Assembly (NCBI RefSeq): GCF_009932395.1
Contig: NZ_LSRS01000005.1
Location: 220,459-284,458, forward strand
Length of the DNA stretch: 64,000 nucleotides
Origin: Sporotomaculum syntrophicum
Lineage (GTDB): Bacteria; Bacillota; Desulfotomaculia; Desulfotomaculales; Desulfallaceae
Direction of reading: 5' to 3'
In this document: positions 46,734-57,017 of the stretch, one piece after another
How positions within the stretch are numbered: the stretch's first letter is position 1
How the letters are laid out: each line of letters opens with the position of its first letter
Translations under genes and position numbers: made by a program
Notes under the pieces: generated by a model
The model's database searches: none
Told to the model about the DNA's origin: nothing
What the model saw: only the letters and a program-made list of their open reading frames with translations

Positions 46734-47534
46734 ATGTTTAAACGTCTGTTGGGCGACCGTTCAAAAAATGCTGTTTCCGAGAAGAAGAACTTAAGTGAAG
46801 AAGAATTATTGAAACAGCTGGACATGGGCAAACTGCCCGTGCACGTGGCGATCATCATGGACGGTAACGGGCGGTGGGCTACCCGGCGCGGTGCACCCAG
46901 GTCGTTTGGACACAGGGCAGGCGTTAACGCTTTGCATGAGATTGTCAAACTAAGCGTGGAGCTAAAGTTAAAGTATTTAACAGTATATGCATTTTCGACT
47001 GAGAATTGGAAAAGGCCACGTGAGGAAGTCAACATATTGATGAGTTTGTTGGTCGAGTACCTCAATAAAGAGATCGATGAACTGTGTGCCAATAACGTAC
47101 GTATACATCCCATGGGGATATTATCGGAACTACCGGAAAAAGCTCGTGAAGCAGCTGATATGGCCATTCGGCGCAGCAATAACAATACCGGCTTGTTTTT
47201 TAATGTGGCCATTAATTATGGCGGTAGGGCAGAATTGCTTAGGGCTGTACAAGAAATTGGACAAAAAATTATGTATGGTACGCTAAAGGTTGAAGATATA
47301 AATGAGCAAGTAATAGCTGCTCATTTATATACTGTGGGACAGCCGGATCCTGATTTGTTGATTCGGCCGGCGGGCGATTGCCGAGTTAGTAACTTTCTGC
47401 TGTGGCAATTAGCTTATACTGAACTTTGGCTAACTGATACCATGTGGCCTGATTTTGGCAGAAAGGAGTTTTTACAGGCGCTATTGGATTTTCAGTTGAG
47501 GGAAAGACGTTTTGGTGGTTTATTACATAACTAA
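46734..47534 (+). CDS. uppS: Isoprenyl transferase (undecaprenyl diphosphate synthase)
   Basis: UppS condenses farnesyl diphosphate with isopentenyl diphosphates to the C55 carrier for peptidoglycan. The 266-aa cis-prenyltransferase has HVAIIMDGNGRWATRRG (catalytic Asp about residue 42), LTVYAFSTENWKRP, NVAINYGGRAELLRA and DLLIRPAGDCRVSNFLLWQ. The last motif usually reads RTSGE..RLSNF; here PAGDCRVSNF is a mild deviation. The ATG follows AAAGGGGAG. Confidence 0.95.
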   Translation: MFKRLLGDRSKNAVSEKKNLSEEELLKQLDMGKLPVHVAIIMDGNGRWATRRGAPRSFGHRAGVNALHEIVKLSVELKLKYLTVYAFSTENWKRPREEVNILMSLLVEYLNKEIDELCANNVRIHPMGILSELPEKAREAADMAIRRSNNNTGLFFNVAINYGGRAELLRAVQEIGQKIMYGTLKVEDINEQVIAAHLYTVGQPDPDLLIRPAGDCRVSNFLLWQLAYTELWLTDTMWPDFGRKEFLQALLDFQLRERRFGGLLHN

Positions 47535-47592
47535 TTGTGTTCTTAAAGTGTTTTATTAAATAAGACTTATATTTACAACCCGGGTTGGTGAT

Positions 47593-48384
47593 ATGGTGCT
47601 TTGGCTAAGGGTATTAAGTGCATTTATTGGAATTCCTATATTAATTGCTGCGGTTTGGTATGGTGGTGTTGTATTATTAGCCGTAACCGCAGCATTGATG
47701 TTATTGGGTATTCGGGAAATGAATTCGATGTTTTTTCGAATAGATTTGCATGTACCCTTAATTTTGGTTTTACCGGGTTGTCTTTTTCTGGCTGTTGCGG
47801 CATATCAATATAAGGTGGGTTACCCAGCCGAAGCTTCGATTCTTCTTCTAATATTTTACTTGGTTGCTATGCTTGTAGGTTACCCAAGGTTAACTCCCCT
47901 TGATGTTGCAGTGTCCTATTTTAGTACGATATATGTGGGCTTGCTTATTTTCCTTTATTTACTCAGTACACTGCCAAACGGTTGGATATGGTTAATTATC
48001 ATGCTTTTTTGTACCTGGTCCAATGATACAGGGGCTTATTTGGTCGGTCGCCTCTGGGGTAGGCGGCGCCTGGCACCTGAACTTAGTCCCGGTAAAACAT
48101 TGGAAGGGGCAATAGGTGGTTTGTTTGCTTGTTTGCTCGCGGCCTGGTTAGTGGCTTTGTTATATACCCAGCTACCACTGGGGCCATTATTGCTACTGGG
48201 GCTTATTATTGGAATGGCGGCCCAGGCCGGTGATTTAGTGGAATCAGCTATTAAACGCCAGACAGGAGTTAAGGACTCTGGCAGATTGATTCCAGGTCAT
48301 GGAGGAATAATGGACCGTTTTGACAGTATGCTGTTCACAGCCCCACTGGTGTATTATTATGTGGGTAGGATGCTAATAAACTGA
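47593..48384 (+). CDS. cdsA: Phosphatidate cytidylyltransferase
   Basis: CdsA makes CDP-diacylglycerol, the precursor of phospholipids. The 263-aa integral membrane protein has about seven TM helices and the family signature SAIKRQTGVKDSGRLIPGHGG followed by MDRFDS (about residues 218-244). TWSNDTGAYLVGRLWGRR is the second conserved block. It starts with ATG at 47593 behind GGGTTGGTG and lies between uppS and the YtvI-like gene. Confidence 0.95.
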   Translation: MVLWLRVLSAFIGIPILIAAVWYGGVVLLAVTAALMLLGIREMNSMFFRIDLHVPLILVLPGCLFLAVAAYQYKVGYPAEASILLLIFYLVAMLVGYPRLTPLDVAVSYFSTIYVGLLIFLYLLSTLPNGWIWLIIMLFCTWSNDTGAYLVGRLWGRRRLAPELSPGKTLEGAIGGLFACLLAAWLVALLYTQLPLGPLLLLGLIIGMAAQAGDLVESAIKRQTGVKDSGRLIPGHGGIMDRFDSMLFTAPLVYYYVGRMLIN

Positions 48385-48394
48385 GGTGAAACAG

Positions 48395-49477
48395 TTGCCG
48401 CGGACAGTAACAAATATTTTGTATGTTCTGGCGGGTACGGTAACATTACTTGCTCTTTATTTGGCTGTAAAATATGTGCTGCCCGAGTTGCTAACCTGGC
48501 TATTATATTTGATGACCATCTTGTCCCCGTTTTTGTTGGCAGTTATTTTCAGTATTTTTATGGAACCACTGGTAGTTTTCTTTGGTCGCTATGGCAGGGT
48601 ATCAAGAACAATGGCCGTAGCTATTACAATGTTGTTGTTCTTTGGCAGTATCATTTCAATATTAACTCTGGTTGTTTTAAGGCTAGTTAAGGAATTAAGC
48701 GATCTTTACTTGACGCTGCCTCAAAGGGCAGCGGAAACACAGCAATTTATCGACCTGTGGGTAAAAAAAGGCATTTTATTTTATGGTACTTTACCTAAAA
48801 GTGTAACTGATAATTTGCAGTCATCTCTAAATAATCTTACAGGTATTATCCAACACTGGACTGGGGAATTGTTAAGTATTCTGCTCAATATATTAAGTGG
48901 TGTTCCCAGTGTTATTATGGTCATCCTGGTTAGCTTAGTAGCTACTTATTTTTTAAGTAAAGACAGAGAAAAGGTAGCCCGACTTTGGCTAAAGATAGTT
49001 CCACCACCTTGGGGAATGCGTATTCTGGAAGTAAGCAATCAGGTGGCTGCTGCCTTTTTATCATATGTACGTGCACAACTGATCCTAGTTTCTATTTCAA
49101 CTTTATTGAGTATTATTGGCTTGTATATGATCGGTGCGAAATATGCCCTGACCGTTGGTTTACTGGTTGGTTTTTTGGATATGATACCGATATTGGGACC
49201 TGGCACGATCTATATCCCCTGGGCAATTTGGTCGTTTATCACCGGCCAGGTACTGCTGGGTGTGCAAATTACTGTGCTTTATCTGCTGGTGATGGTGATC
49301 AGAGCGTTACTAGAGGCCAAAGTGGTGGCGGCTAATTTAGGCTTGCATCCTTTGGCTGTGTTAGTTGCTATGTTTGTGGGTTTGAAAACCATAGGGGTTG
49401 TTGGGTTGATAGTAGGACCGGTGTTGGTTATAGCCATACTGGCCGCGGTTAATTCAATAAGTTCAGTTAATAAGTGA
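48395..49477 (+). CDS. AI-2E family transporter, YtvI-like sporulation membrane protein
   Basis: The 360-aa polytopic protein (about seven to eight TM helices) belongs to the AI-2E/UPF0118 permease family. The end-region DMIPILGPGTIYIPWAIW and LLEAKVVAANLGLHPLAVL are typical. The N-terminal TM pair and a helical extracytoplasmic loop match the YtvI sporulation subgroup. Substrate is unknown. The TTG at 48395 follows GAGGTG by 6 nt. Its position between cdsA and dxr is unusual compared with Bacillus. Confidence 0.82.
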   Translation: MPRTVTNILYVLAGTVTLLALYLAVKYVLPELLTWLLYLMTILSPFLLAVIFSIFMEPLVVFFGRYGRVSRTMAVAITMLLFFGSIISILTLVVLRLVKELSDLYLTLPQRAAETQQFIDLWVKKGILFYGTLPKSVTDNLQSSLNNLTGIIQHWTGELLSILLNILSGVPSVIMVILVSLVATYFLSKDREKVARLWLKIVPPPWGMRILEVSNQVAAAFLSYVRAQLILVSISTLLSIIGLYMIGAKYALTVGLLVGFLDMIPILGPGTIYIPWAIWSFITGQVLLGVQITVLYLLVMVIRALLEAKVVAANLGLHPLAVLVAMFVGLKTIGVVGLIVGPVLVIAILAAVNSISSVNK

Positions 49478-49499
49478 ATAGGCTTAATTGGAGAGTATT

Positions 49500-50651
49500 A
49501 TGAAACAACTGGCTATTTTAGGAAGTACGGGGTCTATTGGGCGTCAGACTCTGCAGGTTATTGATAGTACACCCAATACGATAAAGCCGGTAGCCCTGGC
49601 AGCCGGAAACAATAAACTATTATTTTTGGAACAGGTTAAAAAATACAAACCTCAGCTAATATCTATGCAACATGAGGAAGATGCCCGCTGGCTGCAGCAG
49701 CAGTTAGACGGGTTTCATCAAAAAATTGATATCTGCTATGGTAGCGAGGGGTTACTGGCGGTAGCAACTTTTTCTGATGCTGATACGGTTTTAACTGCTA
49801 TATCTGGCGCGGTAGGTCTGCAGCCTACGGTGGCGGCCATTAAGGCCGGTAAAACCATCGCACTGGCCAATAAAGAGACACTAGTAGCTGCTGGTGAACT
49901 AATTATGCTTTTGGCGCGGGAATATGGTGTGCATATTATGCCTGTGGATAGCGAACATTCCGCTATCTGGCAGTGTTTGCAAGGTGAAAATAGCCATGAT
50001 GTGGCTAGACTTATTTTGACTGCCTCGGGGGGGCCGTTTCGCAGCTGGTCGAGCGAACAGATGGCAGCAATTACCCCGGCGATGGCTCTCAACCACCCTA
50101 ATTGGCAGATGGGTGCTAAAATTACCGTTGACTCAGCAACTTTAATGAATAAAGGCTTGGAAGTAATCGAGGCCAGATGGCTGTTTGATATTAGTTATGA
50201 TAATATTAATGTAGTGATCCACCCGCAGAGTATAATTCATTCGATGGTAGAATTTAATGATGGCTCGGTGCTGGCTCAAATGGGTGTACCTGACATGCGA
50301 TTACCCATTCAGTATGCTCTTTTTTATCCCCAGCGTCTGGCTGGAAAGGCACCTAGACTACAGTGGCCAATCGGTGAGCTAACCTTTGCAGAGCCTGATT
50401 ATGAAAGATTTCCATCCCTGAACTTGGCTTTCCAGGCCGGTCGGGTGGGTAAAACCATGCCGGCAGTGTTGAATGCTGCTAACGAGATGGCTGTACACGC
50501 TTTCTTAGCTGGTAGACTTGAATTTAAGGCAATTCCTAAGTTAGTGGCTAAAGTTATGGAAGAACACAGCCCAGTACAGTATAACTCCCTGGAGGATATA
50601 ATGGAAATGGATAGCTGGGCACGCCATCGTGTGGAAGAAATAATAGGATAA
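49500..50651 (+). CDS. dxr: 1-deoxy-D-xylulose-5-phosphate reductoisomerase
   Basis: Dxr catalyses the first committed step of the MEP isoprenoid pathway with NADPH. The 383-aa chain has the Rossmann start MKQLAILGSTGSIGRQTL, ALANKETLVAAG, the metal/substrate loop PVDSEHSAIWQCL (about residues 145-157), LTASGGPFRSW and NHPNWQMGAKITVDSATLMNKGLE (split). The ATG at 49500 is 6 nt after GGAGAG. uppS, dxr and ispG in this stretch link isoprenoid precursor supply to cell-wall carrier synthesis. Confidence 0.97.
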   Translation: MKQLAILGSTGSIGRQTLQVIDSTPNTIKPVALAAGNNKLLFLEQVKKYKPQLISMQHEEDARWLQQQLDGFHQKIDICYGSEGLLAVATFSDADTVLTAISGAVGLQPTVAAIKAGKTIALANKETLVAAGELIMLLAREYGVHIMPVDSEHSAIWQCLQGENSHDVARLILTASGGPFRSWSSEQMAAITPAMALNHPNWQMGAKITVDSATLMNKGLEVIEARWLFDISYDNINVVIHPQSIIHSMVEFNDGSVLAQMGVPDMRLPIQYALFYPQRLAGKAPRLQWPIGELTFAEPDYERFPSLNLAFQAGRVGKTMPAVLNAANEMAVHAFLAGRLEFKAIPKLVAKVMEEHSPVQYNSLEDIMEMDSWARHRVEEIIG

Positions 50652-50792
50652 TATAGCACTATCGTTTTGCCCACTGAACTCAGATCAATATTTAATTTTG
50701 TATATATATATAACAAATTAGAGCTATTCTGCATACTATGCCAGGGTTAAATGCATGGCAGTACGAAAAAAATTTCAAAAAGGATGGTCTGT

Positions 50793-51827
50793 ATGGCTAC
50801 TTTTTGGGCATCTATTTTTGTTTTTGCTATTTTAATATTTTTTCATGAACTGGGGCATTTTGCCGTGGCTAAAGCGGTAGGTATCAAAGTGCATGAGTTC
50901 AGTCTTGGTTTTGGTCCTAAATTATTTGGCCAGAATCGTGCAAACACTGATTACAATGTGCGCTTAATCCCGTTGGGTGGGTATGTGCGCATGGCCGGAA
51001 TGGATCCCGAGGAAGAAGAAGTGGAAGAAGGTAAGGGTTTTAATGATAAAACGGTACTCCAGCGCGTAGCAGTGATCATTGCCGGTCCGCTGATGAACTT
51101 TTTATTAGCTGCGGTGTTAATGGCAATTATATTTATGCTGCAGGGTATGCCTGTGCAGGGCACCACGGTTGCCGGTGTTTTACCCGGTCAACCCGCTGAG
51201 CAAGCGGGCATCAGAGCTGGTGACCAGATTTACTCCATTGCAGGTGAAAAAATGGATGACTGGGAAGAAATTATTTCAACCATTAGCAGTCGCCCCGGTC
51301 AACCTACTGATTTTGTGGTCATCAGGGATGAGCAAAGGATAGAGTTAACTGTAACCCCTATCAAAGGCGAAGAAGGCCGGGCGATGATTGGTATTACCCG
51401 GGTACAGAAATTAAATCCCCTCGCTGCACTGGTTAACGGTGTCAAACTAACTTCCCAGGTAATAGTTTTGATCTTGAGTTTTGTTGGTCAGATGATTGTC
51501 GGTCAGGCACCTGCAGATTTGGGCGGGCCTGTGCGAATGGTTTGGGAAATCGATCGGGCGGTGGATACAGGTTTCTACTATTTGTTGCAGTTGGCTGCAT
51601 TTTTAAGCATTAATCTTGGGCTATTTAATTTATTTCCTATTCCAGCTTTAGATGGTAGCCGGATCATGTTTCTTGGCTTAGAAGGGCTACGGGGACGTCC
51701 CGTAGATCCCTCCAAAGAAAATTTTATTCATATGGTGGGGTTTGGGTTGTTGCTGTTATTGGTTGTGTTTGTAACCTACAACGATGTCTTACAGCTGTTT
51801 ACCCAAGGTCCCCAGGGTTCTCCCTAG
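50793..51827 (+). CDS. rseP: RIP metalloprotease RseP (site-2 protease)
   Basis: The 344-aa intramembrane zinc protease has HELGHF in TM1, GGYVRMAGMDPEEEE, a PDZ domain (about residues 120-200; VAGVLPGQPAEQAGIRAGDQI), and the third metal ligand in NLFPIPALDGSRI. It cleaves membrane-bound anti-sigma factors and signal peptide remnants. RsgI-type anti-sigma factors are among known substrates of site-2 proteases, so the rsgI product of this window is a possible target. The ATG at 50793 follows AAAGGATGG. Confidence 0.95.
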   Translation: MATFWASIFVFAILIFFHELGHFAVAKAVGIKVHEFSLGFGPKLFGQNRANTDYNVRLIPLGGYVRMAGMDPEEEEVEEGKGFNDKTVLQRVAVIIAGPLMNFLLAAVLMAIIFMLQGMPVQGTTVAGVLPGQPAEQAGIRAGDQIYSIAGEKMDDWEEIISTISSRPGQPTDFVVIRDEQRIELTVTPIKGEEGRAMIGITRVQKLNPLAALVNGVKLTSQVIVLILSFVGQMIVGQAPADLGGPVRMVWEIDRAVDTGFYYLLQLAAFLSINLGLFNLFPIPALDGSRIMFLGLEGLRGRPVDPSKENFIHMVGFGLLLLLVVFVTYNDVLQLFTQGPQGSP

Positions 51828-51854
51828 TGAAAAAGGTAATATTAACGAAAGTAA

Positions 51855-51890
51855 TTAACCCCGGCAAGAAATGCAGTTGCCGGGGTTAAA
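51855..51890 (+). terminator. Strong hairpin after rseP
   Basis: A perfect 13-bp stem TTAACCCCGGCAA/TTGCCGGGGTTAA (51855-51889) is followed by AATTT. The T-tract is weak, so termination may be partial. Confidence 0.6.
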
Positions 51891-52010
51891 ATTTGGACTT
51901 GGGTCGGATGTTTGGAAAATCCTGCAGGAAAATGTTATAATGTATGTTGTTTAAGTTAGAATGAACCAGAATGGTACCGGATGAATGACTTTGAGTTGGG
52001 GGCTAAATAT

Positions 52011-53084
52011 ATGCAGCGTAGAAAAAGTCGTCCTGTGCAGCTGGGTGACGTTACTGTGGGGGGCGCTGCTCCGATCTCAGTACAATCGATGACCAACACC
52101 GACACATCTGATGTAACTGCCACCAGGGCGCAAATTGGACGGCTAATCGAGGCTGGCTGTGAAATAGTCAGGGTGGCGGTACCTGATAAAAAGGCGGCCA
52201 AGGCATTGCCGGCTATTAAACAGGGTCTCACCATCCCTTTAGTTGCGGATATTCATTTTGATTATCATTTGGCTCTTGCAGCTATAGAGGCTGGTGTAGA
52301 TGGATTGCGGATCAATCCGGGCAACATCGGTGGCCGGGATAAGGTTGTGGCGGTAGTCAAAGCAGCTCAACAAAAGCATATACCCATACGTATTGGTGTA
52401 AATGCCGGGTCTTTGGAAAAAGATCTATTGCAGGAAGGATTAAACCCACAGGCGCTGGTGCAAAGCGCTCTTCGACATGTTGCTATACTGGAGGAACTGG
52501 GCTTTTACGACGTTAAGATTTCCTTAAAGGCTTCGGATGTGCCCCTTATGCTTACTGCTTATCGCATGCTGGCTGAAAAGGTGGATTACCCGTTTCACAT
52601 CGGCGTTACTGAAGCAGGGACAGTTTTCGCGGGAAGTATTAAGTCGGCAGTTGGTATTGGGGCGCTGCTGTCGGAAGGATTAGGTGATACCATACGTGTC
52701 TCTTTGACAGGTGACCCTGTACAGGAGGTGCGGGTGGCCTATGAAATATTAAAAGCCCTTGGTCTAAGGAGTCGAGGAGCAGAATTGATATCGTGTCCAA
52801 CCTGTGGGCGAACGCGTATTGATCTGGTTAGCATTGCCGGTGAAGTGGAACAGCGTTTAACCTTGATAAACCAGCCTTTAAAAGTAGCGGTAATGGGATG
52901 TGTTGTGAACGGCCCTGGGGAAGCCAAACATGCCGATGTAGGTATTGCGGGCGGTCATGGGGAGGGACTTATTTTCCGCAAAGGACAGATTATTAGAAAA
53001 GTGCCGGAGAATTTACTGGTTGAAGAACTGATGAAAGAAATTGATCATATTATCCAAGGGAGGAACGGAGATGAGGGTATCTAA
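52011..53084 (+). CDS. ispG: (E)-4-hydroxy-3-methylbut-2-enyl-diphosphate synthase (flavodoxin/ferredoxin)
   Basis: IspG (GcpE) uses a [4Fe-4S] cluster to form HMBPP in the MEP pathway. The 357-aa bacterial short form has [15 protein letters not shown] and [13 protein letters not shown] at the start, [12 protein letters not shown] in the barrel, and cluster cysteines in [12 protein letters not shown] and [14 protein letters not shown] 52011 behind TTGGGGG gives the family N-terminus; an in-frame ATG at 51981 is possible but has a poorer site. The 3' end overlaps proS by 14 nt. Confidence 0.95.
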   Translation: MQRRKSRPVQLGDVTVGGAAPISVQSMTNTDTSDVTATRAQIGRLIEAGCEIVRVAVPDKKAAKALPAIKQGLTIPLVADIHFDYHLALAAIEAGVDGLRINPGNIGGRDKVVAVVKAAQQKHIPIRIGVNAGSLEKDLLQEGLNPQALVQSALRHVAILEELGFYDVKISLKASDVPLMLTAYRMLAEKVDYPFHIGVTEAGTVFAGSIKSAVGIGALLSEGLGDTIRVSLTGDPVQEVRVAYEILKALGLRSRGAELISCPTCGRTRIDLVSIAGEVEQRLTLINQPLKVAVMGCVVNGPGEAKHADVGIAGGHGEGLIFRKGQIIRKVPENLLVEELMKEIDHIIQGRNGDEGI

Positions 53085-54801
53085 TTTATTGTTGCCAACT
53101 TTGCGTGAGGTACCCGCTGAGGCTGAGGTAATTAGCCATCAATTGCTGTTGCGGGCGGGCTTTATGCGCAAGGCGGCGGCCGGTGTGTATACATTGCTGC
53201 CCCTGGCCTGGCGTGTAGTCCGTAAAATCGAGCAAATTATCAGAGAAGAAATGGACAGGCAGGGTGGTCAGGAGATCATGATGCCTATTATTCAGCCTGC
53301 CGAGTTATGGCAGGAATCAGGACGTTGGGATGTATACGGCCCCGAGTTATTCAGACTTAAGGACAGGCATGGACGCGATTTTTGCTTAGGCCCCACCCAT
53401 GAGGAAATAATTACTTCGCTGGTTAAGGGTGAAGTTAATTCTTATAAACAGTTGCCCCTACTGCTGTATCAAATCCAAAATAAATATCGTGATGAGCGCC
53501 GGCCTAGGTTCGGTTTGATGCGTGGCAGAGAATTTATCATGAAGGATTTGTATTCATTTGATCGTGATCAGGCTGGACTGGATGTTAGTTATAATAAAAT
53601 GTACGATGCATATACTAGGGTTTTTAGGCGTTGCGGTTTACAGTTCAGACCAGTAGTGGCAGACTCTGGAGCCATTGGTGGCAGCGACACTCATGAGTTT
53701 ATGGTGTTGGCTGAATCAGGAGAAGCCACTGTTTTATACTGTGGCGATGAAAAATGCGGATATGCGGCCAACCAGGAACGAGCCGAGACAGTATCCGCAT
53801 CTGGACAAATTACTAGTGCGCTCGAGCAGCTGCAAACAGTAGGAACACCTGGATGCCGTACTGTTAATGAAGTAACAGAGTTTTTAAACGTACCACCGGA
53901 AAAAATAATTAAAACCGTAATCTATACCACTGATAAGGAAAACGTAGCCGCAATGGTTAGAGGTGACCGGGAAATTAATGAGATTAAGCTTTATAATACG
54001 CTAGATTGTGTCAGGTTGGATTTAGCTGATGAACAAACGGTACAATCGGTAACTGGTGCTCCGGTGGGCTATGCTGGCCCAGTTGGCCTGAGCGGGGTCA
54101 GGCTGGTGGCTGATCACGAGATAATGAATATGGTTAATGCTGTCTGCGGGGCTAATGAAAAAGACAAGCACTTGGTTAATGTCAACCCGAAGCGGGATTT
54201 TAAACCGGATATAATTATTGACCTGCGTTTAGTGAAAGCCGGTGATCCGTGCCCGCATTGTGGTTCTGAATTACAAGAGGCCAGAGGGATAGAGGTTGGC
54301 CAGGTTTTCAAGTTGGGCACCAAATATAGTAAAGCGTTAGGTGGTACCTTTTTGGATGAAAATGGCAAATCTATGCCATATGTAATGGGCTGTTATGGAA
54401 TTGGTGTAACTAGGACGATGGCTGCTGCTGTGGAGCAGAACTATGACGAGCGTGGCATTATCTGGCCTGTACAAATTGCCCCTTATCATGTGATAGTGGT
54501 GCCGGTTAGCAATAAGGATCAGAAACTCATGCAGGCAGCTGAAACGATATATAATGACCTTAATGCAGCAGGTGTTGAAACTGTTATTGATGACCGACCG
54601 GAGCGGGCAGGGGTTAAATTTAACGATGCGGACCTGGTGGGCTATCCTGTGCGCGTTACGGTGGGGTCAAAGGGATTAGCAAATGGGCAGGTGGAGCTTT
54701 ACCTGCGGCGGAATAGTGAAACGGAGTTGGTATCGTTAAATAATGTAGTGTGTGCTGTTAAGACAAAGCTAAAGCAAATGGACGAAGGGTGTATTAATTA
54801 G
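53071..54801 (+). CDS. proS: Proline--tRNA ligase (bacterial type with editing domain)
   Basis: The 576-aa class II synthetase has motif 2 around [18 protein letters not shown] and motif 1 in the N-terminal core ([20 protein letters not shown]), an INS/YbaK editing domain (about residues 235-375; [17 protein letters not shown]), motif 3 [13 protein letters not shown], and a C-terminal anticodon-binding domain ([16 protein letters not shown]). The ATG at 53071 follows GGGAGGAACGGAG. Order rseP-ispG-proS is conserved in Clostridia. Confidence 0.96.
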   Translation: MRVSNLLLPTLREVPAEAEVISHQLLLRAGFMRKAAAGVYTLLPLAWRVVRKIEQIIREEMDRQGGQEIMMPIIQPAELWQESGRWDVYGPELFRLKDRHGRDFCLGPTHEEIITSLVKGEVNSYKQLPLLLYQIQNKYRDERRPRFGLMRGREFIMKDLYSFDRDQAGLDVSYNKMYDAYTRVFRRCGLQFRPVVADSGAIGGSDTHEFMVLAESGEATVLYCGDEKCGYAANQERAETVSASGQITSALEQLQTVGTPGCRTVNEVTEFLNVPPEKIIKTVIYTTDKENVAAMVRGDREINEIKLYNTLDCVRLDLADEQTVQSVTGAPVGYAGPVGLSGVRLVADHEIMNMVNAVCGANEKDKHLVNVNPKRDFKPDIIIDLRLVKAGDPCPHCGSELQEARGIEVGQVFKLGTKYSKALGGTFLDENGKSMPYVMGCYGIGVTRTMAAAVEQNYDERGIIWPVQIAPYHVIVVPVSNKDQKLMQAAETIYNDLNAAGVETVIDDRPERAGVKFNDADLVGYPVRVTVGSKGLANGQVELYLRRNSETELVSLNNVVCAVKTKLKQMDEGCIN

Positions 54802-54846
54802 TGTAAGTTTAATACATGTTGCGTCATAATGAATTTAGTGCTCACC

Positions 54847-54875
54847 TTGTCAAACGTGCTCTTTTATGATAATAT
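54847..54875 (+). promoter_or_regulatory. Sigma-A-type promoter for the rimP-nusA-infB operon
   Basis: TTGTCA (54847-54852), exactly 17 nt, then TAATAT (54870-54875). It begins a leader of about 245 nt before rimP. Confidence 0.7.
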
Positions 54876-54881
54876 TAACTT

Positions 54882-55127
54882 GTTTTTGTGCCCTATTTGT
54901 TTTTTGGTGGTTTTTGGTCATAATAAGTAGTAGCTCTACATAGTGTTTAATGTTGCTAGACAGGGCGAAAAATAGGCTGCCCCCGGGAAACAGTAATGAT
55001 GACCGGTTTTGAGATGACTGCTAAAGACTTTATGCAGACCTTGTTATTGAAGGAGTGGGTATTGCCCACTCTTTCGTATTATACTAAAGGAATGATAACG
55101 GTAGTTTATCATTAGGGGGATATCGAA
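54882..55127 (+). promoter_or_regulatory. Long leader of the rimP-nusA operon with terminator-like hairpin
   Basis: The predicted leader has no coding frame. Near its 3' end is a hairpin, GAGTGGG/CCCACTC (55053-55071), followed by TTTCGTATT, like a weak terminator. It could be an attenuator controlled by NusA, the product of the second gene. No riboswitch class is recognised. Confidence 0.45.
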
Positions 55128-55583
55128 ATGAGTAATACCGAAAGCACAGTAGCAAAAATCATAAACCCCAAACTGGTTGAACTGGGCTTTGAACTTGTGG
55201 ATATAAAATATACCAGGGAGGGAGGACGCTGGTTCTTAAGAATTTTTATTGATCAGCCCGAAGGAATAGGTCTTGAGGATTGCCAGTTGGTATCCGAAAA
55301 TATCGACACACTATTAGACGAATATGATCCCATACCTCATGCGTACACCTTGGAGGTTTCATCACCTGGTTTGGATAGACCGTTAAAAAAACCGGCTGAC
55401 TTTGCCAGATTCACTGGTGAGAGTGTAAAAATAACTACTTTTGCTCCTTTCGCAGGCAGGCGTAAGTTTAAAGGACAAATCATCGCCGCCGAAGAGCACT
55501 CGGTAACTCTTAATATAGACGGCACCAGTATTGTGTTGCCGTTGGAACAGGTTGCCTCAGCTCGTCTGGTACCCGAGTTTTAA
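55128..55583 (+). CDS. rimP: Ribosome maturation factor RimP
   Basis: RimP helps 30S assembly (S12 incorporation). The 151-aa protein has LVDIKYTREGGRWFLRIFID and GLEDCQLVSENIDTLLDE in the N-terminal domain, SSPGLDRPLKKPADFARF at the junction (about residues 80-97), and an SH3-like C-terminal domain. It is the first gene of rimP-nusA-ylxR-ylxQ-infB-rbfA. The ribosome site is AGGGGGAT. Confidence 0.95.
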   Translation: MSNTESTVAKIINPKLVELGFELVDIKYTREGGRWFLRIFIDQPEGIGLEDCQLVSENIDTLLDEYDPIPHAYTLEVSSPGLDRPLKKPADFARFTGESVKITTFAPFAGRRKFKGQIIAAEEHSVTLNIDGTSIVLPLEQVASARLVPEF

Positions 55584-55653
55584 AATTGTGCTCAATATTG
55601 GTACGCCTAAAATATTATGTACGGGAATAGTTGTTGTGGAGGGACACGGTTAA

Positions 55654-56736
55654 ATGAACACCGAATTCTTGGAAGCCCTGAAGGACTTGGAAAGGGAAAA
55701 GGGTATTTCCGCTAATGTTTTACTTGAGGCGATAGAGGCTGCACTGCTCTCAGCGTATAAAAGAAATTTTGGCTCGCTGCAAAACGCCAAGGTGCTTATA
55801 GATCGGGAAACAGGCGATTGTAAAGTATATTCCCAGCGGATTGTTGTGGAAGATGTTCAAGACTCACGTCTAGAAATCTTGCTGTCTGAAGCTAGAGCTA
55901 TTGATCCTCTTTATAATTTGAATGATGTGGTAGAGACAGAGGTTACACCTCGCAATTTTGGTCGGATCGCGGCCCAAACGGCCAAGCAGGTAGTGGTACA
56001 ACGGATTCGCGAAGCCGAACGGAATATAATTTACGAGCAATTTGCCAACCGCGAAGGGGATATAATTAGCGGTGTTGTGCAGCGTATTGAACAAAAAAAT
56101 GCCTTTATTGAATTAGGTAAAACAGAGGCTATTCTAACACCAGCGGAGCAAATCCCAGGCGAAACTTATGCTCCGGGCGATCGAGTGAAGGCTTATATAG
56201 TGGAGGTGAAAAAAACCACCAAGGGACCGCAAATTTTTGTTTCCCGAACACACCCGGGGCTTTTAAAAAGGCTCCTTGAATTGGAAGTTCCTGAACTTCA
56301 GGATGGTGTGGTAGAATTAAAATCTATAGCCCGAGAGGCCGGTTATCGTTCTAAAATTGCGGTTTTTTCCCGGGATGAAAACGTAGATCCAGTTGGGGCA
56401 TGTGTAGGACCAAAGGGGATGCGGGTACAGACTATAGTAAATGAACTGCACGGGGAAAAACTGGATATAATCAAATGGGATTCTGAACCATCAAAATTTG
56501 TAGCCAGTTCTCTCAGTCCGGCAAAAGTAGTAGCCGTGGAAATATGGGAAGATGAAAAGGTGGCTCGTGTTATTGTTCCTGATTACCAGCTGTCGTTGGC
56601 TATAGGAAAGGAAGGGCAAAACGCTCGTCTGGCTGCTAAGCTTACGGGTTGGAAAATTGACATCAAAAGTGAAAGTCAAATGGCTGAATTATATCCTGAT
56701 TACAAAGATTTATTTGCCGAGGAATTCATTGAATAG
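55654..56736 (+). CDS. nusA: Transcription termination/antitermination protein NusA
   Basis: The 360-aa NusA has an RNA-polymerase-binding N-terminal domain (about 1-125), an S1 domain (about 133-200; [20 protein letters not shown]) and two KH domains (about 205-345; [18 protein letters not shown] and [19 protein letters not shown]). It lacks the C-terminal acidic repeats of E. coli NusA, as usual in Firmicutes. GGAGGGACACGG precedes the ATG. YlxR and YlxQ follow immediately. Confidence 0.97.
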   Translation: MNTEFLEALKDLEREKGISANVLLEAIEAALLSAYKRNFGSLQNAKVLIDRETGDCKVYSQRIVVEDVQDSRLEILLSEARAIDPLYNLNDVVETEVTPRNFGRIAAQTAKQVVVQRIREAERNIIYEQFANREGDIISGVVQRIEQKNAFIELGKTEAILTPAEQIPGETYAPGDRVKAYIVEVKKTTKGPQIFVSRTHPGLLKRLLELEVPELQDGVVELKSIAREAGYRSKIAVFSRDENVDPVGACVGPKGMRVQTIVNELHGEKLDIIKWDSEPSKFVASSLSPAKVVAVEIWEDEKVARVIVPDYQLSLAIGKEGQNARLAAKLTGWKIDIKSESQMAELYPDYKDLFAEEFIE

Positions 56737-56747
56737 GGGGTCTCGGC

Positions 56748-57017
56748 TTGCCTAAGGTAAAAAAAATTCCGGAAAGAATGTGTGTCGGCTGTCAAGAAAT
56801 GAAACCCAAAAAGTTATTAATTAGAGTAGTGCGTACGCCGGAGGGGACCATAGAAATAGATCGCACCGGCAAACGCTCGGGTCGAGGCGCTTACATTTGC
56901 CCGAATAAAGAATGTTTGGATAAAGCATTAAAGGGAAAAAGATTGGAAAAATCGTTAAAACACGCTATTAACCAGGAAATTAAAGAGAGCCTGTTGGAAA
57001 GGGTAGAACAGCCATGA
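56748..57017 (+). CDS. ylxR: YlxR family RNA-binding protein (RnpM)
   Basis: The 89-aa DUF448 protein has PERMCVGCQEMKPKKLLIRVVR and RTGKRSGRGAYICPNKECL, with Cys pairs and a basic surface. YlxR/RnpM modulates RNase P in Bacillus. The TTG start at 56748 lies 7 nt after AGGGGG. Its stop overlaps ylxQ (ATGA), so the two are coupled, in the standard nusA-ylxR-ylxQ-infB order. Confidence 0.93.
   Translation: MPKVKKIPERMCVGCQEMKPKKLLIRVVRTPEGTIEIDRTGKRSGRGAYICPNKECLDKALKGKRLEKSLKHAINQEIKESLLERVEQP

Noticed and set aside
46691-47212. 173-codon antisense frame opposite uppS
   Set aside because: uppS is certain on the + strand; the antisense frame has no ribosome site or motif.
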